DNA from: JBDREW01 sp043819385
Lineage (GTDB): Bacteria > Patescibacteriota > Minisyncoccia > Minisyncoccales > GWA2-38-27
Reading direction: 5' to 3'
Assembly: GCA_043819385.1 (NCBI GenBank)
Contig: JBDREW010000017.1
Location: 1-22,108, forward strand
DNA: 22,108 bases
Under the pieces are notes generated by a model, which saw only the letters and a list, made by a program, of their open reading frames with translations, did not search any database and was not told where the DNA came from. This document shows, in pieces, positions 7,679 to 14,753 of this stretch. Within the stretch, counting starts at the first letter, position 1. Every line of letters starts with the position of its first letter. The translations under genes were made by a program, and so were the position numbers.

Positions 7679-7873
7679 ATGAATACTTTGATTAAATTGA
7701 TATTTGGAACAATAATAATATTTTTTATAATAGCTAATGTTGATAAATATTATTTCCAAGAACAACCAGTTCAAAAAAAACAATATTGGTATAGTCCTCA
7801 AAAAGAAGAAAAAGGATTATTTCAATTTTTGAAAGAAGTTCACCAATCAGCAGGGAAAAATTTCTTTCAATAA
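7679..7873 (+). CDS. 64-residue single-span membrane protein, unknown function
   Basis: I do not recognise the family. Residues 4-20 (LIKLIFGTIIIFFIIAN) are one membrane span with a short N-terminus; the remainder is a soluble tail rich in Gln, Lys and Tyr (QPVQKKQYWYSPQKEEKG, then FLKEVHQSAGK). No Cys, no lipobox, no toxin signature. It is very likely a real gene because it has a consensus promoter (7604-7632), an ideal Shine-Dalgarno sequence (7665-7670) and an intrinsic terminator 20 bp after its stop, all within 320 bp. It is an isolated + strand unit among minus-strand genes. Expression signals this good, against neighbours with none, suggest it is strongly expressed. Confidence 0.75.
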   Translation: MNTLIKLIFGTIIIFFIIANVDKYYFQEQPVQKKQYWYSPQKEEKGLFQFLKEVHQSAGKNFFQ

Positions 7874-7892
7874 CAAATATAAAAATCGGTTA

Positions 7893-7924
7893 ATGTGTCA
7901 GAACAAATCTGACACATTTTTTTT
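7893..7924 (+). terminator. Intrinsic terminator of the 64-residue gene
   Basis: ATGTGTCAGA (7893-7902), loop ACAAA, TCTGACACAT (7908-7917): a perfect 10-bp stem followed by T8 (7917-7924). It ends 2 bp before the stop of the convergent MurF-like gene at 7927. The minus-strand side lacks a comparable T-run. Confidence 0.85.
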
Positions 7925-7926
7925 AA

Positions 7927-9573
7927 TCATTTTTTCAAAAAATCGCTAATTTCTTTTGGAACTCTACCTTCTAAAAGAATTACATCCCCTGGGCTAGAAA
8001 AATTATTGATATGTTCAATAATATCATCTGGTTTTTCAAGAAATAAGATATTATCTTTTTTCATTCCAGATTCTATTGCTCCTTTTTTTAATTCTTCGAA
8101 TCTTTCGCTTGTCGTAATTATTGCTAAATCACAAGCTTCACCTATTTGTTGACCAATTTTAAAATGAACATCTTTTGATGATTCTCCTAATTCTATCAAA
8201 GACGGCATAATAATTGCTTTTTTCCCTTGCCATATTTTTAAATAATCCAAATCAGCAATTACTCCATCAGGGTTAGTAGAATAAACAGCTGAAAGAACAA
8301 AAGGATCATCTTTACCTTTTATTAATTTCATTGCTCCAAAATCTTGAGTTATTTCTAAGCATGCCTTAGAAATTTCATTTAAATTCATATCTAATTCTTT
8401 AGCAACTAAAATTGCTCCTAATATATTTGGAACATTTTGTATTCCTAATATATTAACTTTAAAATCAGCCGATTGTCCATCTTTTGTCTGAACTTTAAAC
8501 GAAATATATTCTTTTTCCATTTTAATATTTTCAGTCCAAATATCTGGCTTTGATGTATCTTTTAGCTCTGCTTTCTTAGAACTATATAATAATTTTTTAG
8601 CAATATTAGTTGATTTATAAAGACCAATACAATATTTATTGTCTCCATTAAAAACAGCTAATCCATTTTTAGGTAAACTCTCAATCAATTCATATTTTGT
8701 TTTAACAATTATATCTTGTGAGCCAAAAAGAGACATATGTTGTTGATTTATACCTGTTAATATGCCTATTTCTGGCTTTGCTATATCAGATAAAAGTTTT
8801 ATTCCTCCTCTACCATAAGTTCCCATTTCAACAATAAAAATTTCGTGTTTAAGTTTTAATTCATTCAGAATACATTGTGAAATACCAACTTCACTATTTT
8901 GATGTTCACTTGTTTTTAATGTTTTAAATTTACTTGAAAGAATTGTATATAAAATCTCTTTTGTTGATGTTTTTCCAAAACTTCCTGTAATTCCAATAAC
9001 TTTAAGATTTTTAAATTCTTTTCTTTTTATTTTTGCTTTATCAATTATCATTTTATTTCTGTATAAAACAGAAAATGGCTGAATTAAAAGAACAATTGAA
9101 GAAACAATCAATGGAAATAAAATATCAAAAAGTAAAAGCCAGAAAAAGAAAACAAAAACATCTTTTACAAGTGTAATAAGAATAGCAATAATTACAAATT
9201 CAATTATCAGTCCAAATAAAATTAAAAATCCAGTTTTTTTAGTTAAAACTGGTTTTTTCAAGTTTTTTTGAAAAATATTTTTCAAAAAAACTAATATTTC
9301 AAATATATATAAAAATAATAATGCTCCTGAAATAGCTGAAAGAAAAAATTCTCTTCCTAAATATGTTTTAGAATATAAAAGAAAAATAAATGGAATAAAA
9401 ATTATTATTTTAACTAAAATAAATTTTCCAAATAATAATTGTTTTCCTTTATCAGTTCTAAAATGGTCAATAAATCTTTTGACTTGATATTCTTTTAATT
9501 GCCAAAGATAAAAATAAAAAAGAGTAATCTTAGTTGTTCTTGTTAGCCAAAATAAAGATAATATATAAAACAT
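7927..9573 (-). CDS. murF: MurF-like Mur ligase with N-terminal membrane domain
   Basis: 548 residues. About 1-175 hold four to five hydrophobic segments (for example 51-68, 78-97, 114-135, 139-168); soluble MurF (about 450 residues) has a UDP-binding domain here instead. A Mur ligase ATP-binding domain follows: GITGSFGKTSTKE (P-loop 197-204), IVEMGTYGRGGIK (Glu248 metal ligand), GINQQH (His278), VKTKYEL (Lys292, at the carbamylated-lysine position) and FNGDN. The C-terminal domain has STNPDGVIADL where MurF reads DSYNANP; the acidic D of D-Y-N is absent. MurF adds D-Ala-D-Ala to UDP-MurNAc-tripeptide. The EMG and GINQQH motifs favour MurF over MurC/D/E. The membrane fusion and loss of the N-domain leave the exact substrate uncertain; a related membrane-bound ligase is the alternative. 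No Shine-Dalgarno sequence. Confidence 0.7.
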   Translation of the reverse strand: MFYILSLFWLTRTTKITLFYFYLWQLKEYQVKRFIDHFRTDKGKQLLFGKFILVKIIIFIPFIFLLYSKTYLGREFFLSAISGALLFLYIFEILVFLKNIFQKNLKKPVLTKKTGFLILFGLIIEFVIIAILITLVKDVFVFFFWLLLFDILFPLIVSSIVLLIQPFSVLYRNKMIIDKAKIKRKEFKNLKVIGITGSFGKTSTKEILYTILSSKFKTLKTSEHQNSEVGISQCILNELKLKHEIFIVEMGTYGRGGIKLLSDIAKPEIGILTGINQQHMSLFGSQDIIVKTKYELIESLPKNGLAVFNGDNKYCIGLYKSTNIAKKLLYSSKKAELKDTSKPDIWTENIKMEKEYISFKVQTKDGQSADFKVNILGIQNVPNILGAILVAKELDMNLNEISKACLEITQDFGAMKLIKGKDDPFVLSAVYSTNPDGVIADLDYLKIWQGKKAIIMPSLIELGESSKDVHFKIGQQIGEACDLAIITTSERFEELKKGAIESGMKKDNILFLEKPDDIIEHINNFSSPGDVILLEGRVPKEISDFLKK

Positions 9574-9592
9574 TTTAATTTATTTAATTTAT

Positions 9593-9620
9593 AGCTTCCG
9601 GAGAGCAGCTCTCCGGAGCT
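9593..9620. repeat. GC-rich hairpin repeat, copy 1 of a tandem pair
   Basis: A 28-mer with stem TCCGGAGAG (9597-9605) / CTCTCCGGA (9609-9617), loop CAG, and AGCT at both ends. It lies just upstream of the MurF-like start and is strikingly GC-rich for this window. A diverged copy begins exactly 45 bp further on. Confidence 0.75.
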
Positions 9621-9637
9621 CAATTTATGCTTAATTT

Positions 9638-9665
9638 AGCTTACGGGGATCAGTTCTCCGTAACT
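9638..9665. repeat. GC-rich hairpin repeat, copy 2 of a tandem pair
   Basis: A 28-mer differing from copy 1 at six positions. The differences preserve pairing: C-G at positions 6/24 becomes A-T, A-T at 10/20 becomes G-T, and T-G at 4/26 becomes T-A, while one pair next to the loop is lost. On the + strand it is followed by CTTTTTC, a weak T-run. It lies 18 bp beyond the stop of the hydrolase gene. Confidence 0.75.
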
Positions 9666-9683
9666 TTTTCATTTATAATATAA

Positions 9684-10463
9684 TTATTCTTTAAGAAATG
9701 GGATTACTAATTTAAGAAATTTCTTAGGTTTATCTCTATGAGGACAATGCCCTACTTTTGGCATAATCTCTAATATTGAATTTTCAATATTATCTTTAAA
9801 AACGCTTGAATATTTAACTGGAACCATTTTATCTTTTGTTCCCCAAACAATTAAAGTTTTTGTTTTAACTTTAGAAAAATAAGGGGTTAAATCTTCTCCT
9901 ATAATTCTTTTCATTACTTCTTTCATAACTCCTTTTGCTTTTACATAATCTTTTTTTCTCAAAATAATAAATAAAATCTTTCTAGCTAATTTTCTAAAAG
10001 GTCTTAAACTTTTTGAAGAATTAGTTGTTTCAGCAACAAAATTAATAAGCCATATTTTAAAACTTGGCTTTATTTTTATTCCAGCAGGACCAACTAAAAC
10101 TAATTTTTCTAATTTTTTAGGATAATTAGCAGAATATTTTATAGCTACACGAGCTCCAAAAGAATGAGCAATTATTGAAAATCTACCTAATTTTAAATAT
10201 TCAGCAAGCTCAGCAACCCATTCCATATAATTTGTGACATCCCATGGATAAGTAGGATTTCCTGATTTTCCAAATCCAGGGAAATCAGGAACATATACTT
10301 TATATCCTTTTTTAGAAATACTTTTTTGTATCTTTTTCCATGTTTTTGAAGAACCAACACCCCATCCATGTAAAATCAGAAGAGGTTTTCCCTCTCCCAT
10401 AACCTTATAATTAGATTTTACTTGTTTAATTAGAGCTTGCTGTTCAATCAATTTTAGTTTCAT
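9684..10463 (-). CDS. Alpha/beta-fold hydrolase
   Basis: 259 residues, the normal size for the family. Oxyanion-hole HGWG at 32-35; FPGFGKSG at 61-68; nucleophile elbow AHSFGAR with Ser101; Asp211 in GTKDKMVP; His239 in VGHCPHRDKP. The triad is complete, so a serine hydrolase (esterase or lipase type) is expected; a cap domain lies at about 130-195 and is basic. There is no signal peptide, so it is cytoplasmic. It overlaps the 3' end of serS by 20 bp and is co-transcribed with it. Substrate cannot be assigned. AAGAAA 4 nt before the ATG is at best a poor ribosome site; expression probably depends on coupling to serS translation. Confidence 0.85.
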   Translation of the reverse strand: MKLKLIEQQALIKQVKSNYKVMGEGKPLLILHGWGVGSSKTWKKIQKSISKKGYKVYVPDFPGFGKSGNPTYPWDVTNYMEWVAELAEYLKLGRFSIIAHSFGARVAIKYSANYPKKLEKLVLVGPAGIKIKPSFKIWLINFVAETTNSSKSLRPFRKLARKILFIILRKKDYVKAKGVMKEVMKRIIGEDLTPYFSKVKTKTLIVWGTKDKMVPVKYSSVFKDNIENSILEIMPKVGHCPHRDKPKKFLKLVIPFLKE

Positions 10464-11784
10464 TTTTTTCTTGTTTTATGCTTTCAAAGTTAACATATTT
10501 CTGTAAAACTTTCGGTACTTTTATACTTCCATCTTTTTGTTGATAATTTTCAATAATAGCTATTAAAATGCGACCAATAGCAAAAACAGTTGCATCATTC
10601 ATATGAGCAAATTCTATTTTATTATATTCTCTTTTAATTCTTGTTTTTAACCTCCTTGCCTGAAAATCAGTCATCAAGTCCGAAGTATGAGTTTCCCTAT
10701 ATTTATCCTGCCCAGGCATCCAACATTCAATATCAATTTGCCTTGCATCAGGCATTCCCATATCTCCGGTAGATATCATAACAACTTGATATGGAATATT
10801 TAATGAATTTACTAAATATTCTTGAACAGCAACAATAAAATTTTGTTCTTTTAAAGAATTCTCTTTAGTAGTAAAAGATTCTATTTCAATTTTATCAAAT
10901 TGATGAACTCTTAAAATTCCTCTTGTATCTTTTCCATAAGAACCTGCCTCTCGTCTAAAAGAAGTGGAAAAACCAACATATCTTAATGGAAGATTTTTTT
11001 CGTCAAGAACTTCATCCATATGAATAGGCCCTAAAGTATGTTCAGCACTTCCAACTAAATATAAATCATCTTTTTCTAAATAATATCTTTCATCTTTATC
11101 ATTATCTGTTAGTCGTCCCATTTTTCTAAAAACATCTGGTCTTACCATTACTGGTGGAACAATTGGAATAAAAAGATTATCAGAATATCCTTTTTCTATA
11201 GAATTAGCAATTTTTTTAATTATTTTTTCTGATGTTAAAATTTCAAAAGTATATTGAATTAAAGCAAATTCCAAAAGAGCTAATTTTCCTTTTAAATAAT
11301 TAAATCTTGCTCCACTTACCTTTGATGCTCTTTTAGTATCTATAATATCTAAACTTTCTCCTAATAAAATATGATCTTTTGGTTTAAATCTTAAATTTGG
11401 CTTTTTACCAACTTCTCTTATTACAATATTAGATTTTTCATCTTTTCCAACTGGAACATCATTAAAGGGAATGTTTGGAACCTGATACATTAAATCATGA
11501 TATTCTTTGTTAAGATTTTTTAAAGATTCCTCTAATTCATCTCCTTTTTGATCTATTTCTTTCATTTCAGATATTAATTTATCTTTTCCCTCTTTATCTA
11601 CAATATTTGGAATTAATTTTGATGCTTTATTTTTTTGAGCCCTTATTTCTTCTAATAATTGTAATTCTTTTCTTCGTTTTTTATCTATTTTAATAAGCTG
11701 ATCAATATCAACTTTAACTTGTTTTTTTTGACAGGCCTCTTTAACTTTTTCTATATTTTCTCTAATAAATTTAATATCAAGCAT
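10444..11784 (-). CDS. serS: Seryl-tRNA synthetase
   Basis: Class II synthetase charging tRNA-Ser. 446 residues. An N-terminal tRNA-binding coiled coil (about 30-105, Lys/Glu-rich, ending YQVPNIPFNDVPVG) is followed by the catalytic core: motif 1 region about 205-220 (IPIVPPVMVRPDVF), a serine-site loop VGSAEHTLGP where many bacteria have TAEVPL, motif 2 FRREAGSYGKDTRGI (299-313), IEFAHMNDATVFAIGR and motif 3 GRILIAIIENYQQKDG. The variants in the serine-site loop and before motif 3 differ from the E. coli type but keep the arginines of motifs 2 and 3. The ATG follows an AT-rich repeat-bearing spacer without a Shine-Dalgarno sequence. It is the first gene of a serS-hydrolase unit. Confidence 0.95.
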   Translation of the reverse strand: MLDIKFIRENIEKVKEACQKKQVKVDIDQLIKIDKKRRKELQLLEEIRAQKNKASKLIPNIVDKEGKDKLISEMKEIDQKGDELEESLKNLNKEYHDLMYQVPNIPFNDVPVGKDEKSNIVIREVGKKPNLRFKPKDHILLGESLDIIDTKRASKVSGARFNYLKGKLALLEFALIQYTFEILTSEKIIKKIANSIEKGYSDNLFIPIVPPVMVRPDVFRKMGRLTDNDKDERYYLEKDDLYLVGSAEHTLGPIHMDEVLDEKNLPLRYVGFSTSFRREAGSYGKDTRGILRVHQFDKIEIESFTTKENSLKEQNFIVAVQEYLVNSLNIPYQVVMISTGDMGMPDARQIDIECWMPGQDKYRETHTSDLMTDFQARRLKTRIKREYNKIEFAHMNDATVFAIGRILIAIIENYQQKDGSIKVPKVLQKYVNFESIKQEKNETKID

Positions 11785-11800
11785 AATTATTCAATTTTTA

Positions 11801-11849
11801 ATTTTTAATTTCAAATTTTGAATGAATTTTTAATGACTTAATTTTTAAT
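11801..11849 (+). repeat. Dispersed AT-rich intergenic repeat, copy 1
   Basis: A 49-bp block that matches, on the opposite strand, the block at 14678-14733. Shared parts include TTTTTAATTTC, AATTTTGAAT, AATTTTTAATGA and TTAATTTTTAAT in the same order; this copy lacks one 7-bp unit, TTTGAAT, present in the other. It lies between lysS and serS. Confidence 0.6.
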
Positions 11850-11895
11850 TTGTCATTTTGAATTTAAGAATATATGATTTTACATTAACGAATCA

Positions 11896-11926
11896 AGGTT
11901 CTGACGAGCGAAGCGAGGCAGGTTCT
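11896..11926. repeat. 7-bp direct repeat flanking a GC-rich 17-bp insert
   Basis: AGGTTCT at 11896-11902 and 11920-11926 flank GACGAGCGAAGCGAGGC. The core contains GCGAAGC, known from other contexts as a very stable DNA mini-hairpin. The block stands out in the otherwise A/T-only lysS-serS spacer (11785-11945). No T-run adjoins, so it is not a terminator. Confidence 0.5.
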
Positions 11927-11945
11927 TATTTTTGAATTTTGATTT

Positions 11946-13406
11946 TTAATTTTTTAACTTCATTGTAGGAAATAAAATTATTTCTCTAATTGTATTTGAA
12001 TTTGTTAATAAAAGAGTTAATCTGTCTATTCCCATTCCAAATCCAGCTGAAGGTGGCATTCCATATTCTAATGCTTCAATAAAATCATTATCTATTCTTT
12101 GTGCCTCTTCAAATCCTTGTTTTAAAATCTTTTCTTGACTTTCAAACATTTTTCTTTGCTCAATTGGATTATTAAGTTCAGAAAATGCTTTAACTAACTC
12201 AAGACCAGATACAATCAATTGAAAACTAGCACTCTTTTTAGGATTTTTTTCTAATTGTTTAGCCAAGGGAAAGGCTCCAGCAGGATAATGAATAACAAAA
12301 GTAGGTTCTATTATTTTTTCTCTAATAATTTTTTTATAAATCTCATCTGCTATTTCATATTTACTTCCTTTTGCTACAACTCCAAGTTTTTTTGCTTCTT
12401 TTATAAGAGCATCTAAGCTAATTTCATCTAAATCAATTTTTGTATATTTTTTAAATAATTGATTAAACTCTATTCTTGGCCAAGAAGGTTTAAAATCTAT
12501 TTTTTTCCCTTGATATTCAATTTCTGTTTTTCCAAATAATTTTTTAATTAACGAAGAAAAAAGTTTTTCTGTTAATTCCATTAAATCTTTATAATCAGTA
12601 TAAGCCCAATAAAACTCTAACATTGTAAAATCTGGATTATGAGATCTATCTATTCCTTCATTTCTAAAACATCTTCCAATTTCATATACTTTTTCAAAAC
12701 CACCCACTAATAATCGTTTTAAGTAAAGTTCTGGGGATATCCTTAGGTATAAATCAATGTCTAACGCATTTAAATGCGTTTTAAAGGGCTTTGCGCTTGC
12801 TCCACCATAAAGTGGTTGCAAAATAGGTGTTTCTACATTTAAAAAGCCCTCATTCTCTAAAAATTTTCTTATTTCTTTTATAATTTCAGCTCTTATTTCA
12901 AATTTTTCTTTTACTTCTTTATTAAAAATTAAATCCAAATATCTTTTTCTATACCTTTCTTCAACATCTTTTAACCCGTGCCATTTTTCGGGCAAAGGAA
13001 GTAATGTTTTAACAAGCATTTTATAATCCCTTGCTTCAATTGTTTTTTCTCCTTTTTTTGTTTTGAATAATATTCCCTTTATTTCAATAAAATCTCCTAT
13101 ATCAAAATTTTCTATAAAAAATTTAAAACTCTTCTCCCCTATTCCATTTTTTCTAAACATTCCCTGAATTTTTCCTGATTCATCTTTAATATTTACAAAA
13201 ACAAGACCTCCATGCTGTCTTAATGTCATAATTCGTCCAACAATAACTATTTCTTTCTCTTCTTTTATTAATTTAGAAAATTCTTTTAATGCTTGTTCAC
13301 AAGTATGAGTTCTTTTTGTTTTAGATGGATAAGCTAAAATTCCAGCAGATTCAATGCTTTTTAGTTTTTTCAACCGAATTTTCTTAATTTCTTCTATTGT
13401 AGCCAT
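11946..13406 (-). CDS. lysS: Lysyl-tRNA synthetase (class II)
   Basis: 486 residues, close to the usual 490-505. An N-terminal OB-fold anticodon-binding domain (about 50-150; IVIVGRIMTLRQHGGLVF, then DESGKIQGMF) precedes the class II core: motif 1 around EIRKFLENEGFLNVETPIL, motif 2 IGRCFRNEGIDRSHNPDFTM and motif 3 GFGMGIDRLTLLLTN near the C-terminus. It joins lysine to tRNA-Lys. The start is set by MATIEEIKKIR and by a promoter whose predicted start base is the A of the ATG, implying a leaderless mRNA. The murG terminator lies immediately upstream, so lysS has its own promoter. Confidence 0.95.
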   Translation of the reverse strand: MATIEEIKKIRLKKLKSIESAGILAYPSKTKRTHTCEQALKEFSKLIKEEKEIVIVGRIMTLRQHGGLVFVNIKDESGKIQGMFRKNGIGEKSFKFFIENFDIGDFIEIKGILFKTKKGEKTIEARDYKMLVKTLLPLPEKWHGLKDVEERYRKRYLDLIFNKEVKEKFEIRAEIIKEIRKFLENEGFLNVETPILQPLYGGASAKPFKTHLNALDIDLYLRISPELYLKRLLVGGFEKVYEIGRCFRNEGIDRSHNPDFTMLEFYWAYTDYKDLMELTEKLFSSLIKKLFGKTEIEYQGKKIDFKPSWPRIEFNQLFKKYTKIDLDEISLDALIKEAKKLGVVAKGSKYEIADEIYKKIIREKIIEPTFVIHYPAGAFPLAKQLEKNPKKSASFQLIVSGLELVKAFSELNNPIEQRKMFESQEKILKQGFEEAQRIDNDFIEALEYGMPPSAGFGMGIDRLTLLLTNSNTIREIILFPTMKLKN

Positions 13407-13412
13407 TAAATT

Positions 13413-13441
13413 ATTTTACCTTATTTCAAAAAAATCGTCAA
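13413..13441 (-). promoter_or_regulatory. lysS promoter, apparently leaderless
   Basis: Minus strand TTGACG (13441-13436), 17 bp, TAAAAT (13418-13413), each 5/6 to consensus. Only 6 nt separate the -10 hexamer from the ATG at 13406, so the normal start position (7 nt downstream) is the A of the start codon. No room exists for a ribosome-binding site. Confidence 0.7.
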
Positions 13442-13444
13442 AAC

Positions 13445-13476
13445 AAAAAAAGCAATTTGCAATCACAAACTGCTTT
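13445..13476 (-). terminator. Intrinsic terminator of murG
   Basis: Minus strand AAAGCAGTTTG / CAAATTGCTTT (13476-13466, 13459-13449), 11 bp with one G-U pair, 6-nt loop, then T run to 13445. It lies 20 bp after the murG stop and ends 3 bp before the -35 of the lysS promoter. Confidence 0.85.
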
Positions 13477-13496
13477 CTTTCCAGTAATTTAATTTA

Positions 13497-14615
13497 TTAT
13501 TGATATAAATAAGCAACAACATAGTTGGCAATTATTCTTGCAGAATTAGGTTTTGAAAACTCTTTGGCTTTTTTACTCATTTCTTCTAATTTTTCTTTAT
13601 TAGAAAATAAAAACTTTAATCTCTCTAAAAGAAAATGAGGAGTAAAATTATCTTCTTCCATTACAATACATGCCTTATTTTCAGCATAAATATAGGCATT
13701 TTTAATCTGATGATTTTGAGCTGAACCTGAAAGAGGGACTAAAATACTTGGTTTACCAACAAGAGCAATTTCAAAAATACTTCCTGCCCCAGCTCTACTA
13801 ATAATTATATCAGATATTTGATAAGCATAAGTTATTTCTTTTTCATTTAAAAAAGGAAACAGATGATAATATTTTTCTAAATTTTTATGAACAACAACCT
13901 CTGCTTCTCTTTTTACTTGTTCAAAATTTGCTTTTCCAGTTTGATGAATAACCTCAAAACTATCAAGAAGATCTGACAAAACAAGTAATATTCTATCATT
14001 TATAATTTTAGCTCCCTGTGAACCTCCTAAAATTAATATTACTGGTTTCTCTCCTGTTAACTTAAATACTTGTTTTGCTTGTTCAGAAGAATTTTCAATA
14101 ATTTCTTCTCTTACAGGATTTCCAACAAATATCATTTTTTTAGCTGGAAAATATTCTGTTTTTTCAGCTGGAAAAGCAGTAAAAATCTCTAATGAAAATC
14201 TACTCCCTATTTTATTAGCTAAACCCGGAGAAGCATCTGATTCATGCATAAAAATAGGTGTTAAAAGTAGCCAGCTTGAAATAACTACTGGTAAAGAACC
14301 ATATCCACCCTTACTAAATACAACATCAGGAGAAATTACAAAAATATGAAAAAATGATTGAATAATTCCTATTGGAAATTTAAAAAAAATATCAATAACA
14401 TTTTGAAATGAAAAATATCTTCTTAATTTTCCAGCTAAAATTGTTTTAATTATAACACCTTCTTTAATAAATAAAGATTCAGCAAATTTATCTTTTGGGC
14501 CAACATAAAAAAAATGAATATCCTTTTCAGAATGAGCTTTTTTAATTTCTCTTATAATAGCTATTATTGGCATTATGTGACCAGCAGTACCGCCACCAGT
14601 AAAAACAATTTTCAT
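13497..14615 (-). CDS. murG: MurG, lipid II synthase (UDP-GlcNAc transferase)
   Basis: GT28-family enzyme that adds GlcNAc from UDP-GlcNAc to lipid I on the inner membrane face. 372 residues, normal length. The N-terminal acceptor domain has FTGGGTAGHIMPI (5-17) and SKGGYGSLPVVI, with HESDASPGLANK; the C-terminal donor domain has LILGGSQGAKIIND, then ISRAGAGSIFE with the UDP-GlcNAc-contacting Glu, and VPLSGSAQNHQ. It follows ftsW in the classical murD-ftsW-murG order, with a 138-bp AT-rich spacer holding a dispersed repeat. A strong terminator closes the unit. No Shine-Dalgarno sequence precedes the ATG. Confidence 0.95.
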   Translation of the reverse strand: MKIVFTGGGTAGHIMPIIAIIREIKKAHSEKDIHFFYVGPKDKFAESLFIKEGVIIKTILAGKLRRYFSFQNVIDIFFKFPIGIIQSFFHIFVISPDVVFSKGGYGSLPVVISSWLLLTPIFMHESDASPGLANKIGSRFSLEIFTAFPAEKTEYFPAKKMIFVGNPVREEIIENSSEQAKQVFKLTGEKPVILILGGSQGAKIINDRILLVLSDLLDSFEVIHQTGKANFEQVKREAEVVVHKNLEKYYHLFPFLNEKEITYAYQISDIIISRAGAGSIFEIALVGKPSILVPLSGSAQNHQIKNAYIYAENKACIVMEEDNFTPHFLLERLKFLFSNKEKLEEMSKKAKEFSKPNSARIIANYVVAYLYQ

Positions 14616-14677
14616 ATTAAAATATTAAATAATTAAACATCTAAATCTTTTTTTTAACATTTATTATTTATTTTATT

Positions 14678-14733
14678 ATTAAAAATTAAATCATTAAAAA
14701 TTTATTCAAAATTCAAAATTCGAAATTAAAAAT
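14678..14733 (-). repeat. Dispersed AT-rich intergenic repeat, copy 2
   Basis: A 56-bp block on the minus strand between ftsW and murG that aligns with 11801-11849 on the + strand, apart from a duplicated 7-bp TTTGAAT and two or three substitutions. The copies are therefore in opposite orientation about 2.8 kb apart. Confidence 0.6.
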
Positions 14734-14753
14734 TATTCTATTACTTTATTGTA

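Noticed and set aside
9638..9670. Plus-strand terminator at the second GC-rich hairpin
   Set aside because: A short T-run follows, but no plus-strand gene lies upstream; the structure fits a repeated element better.
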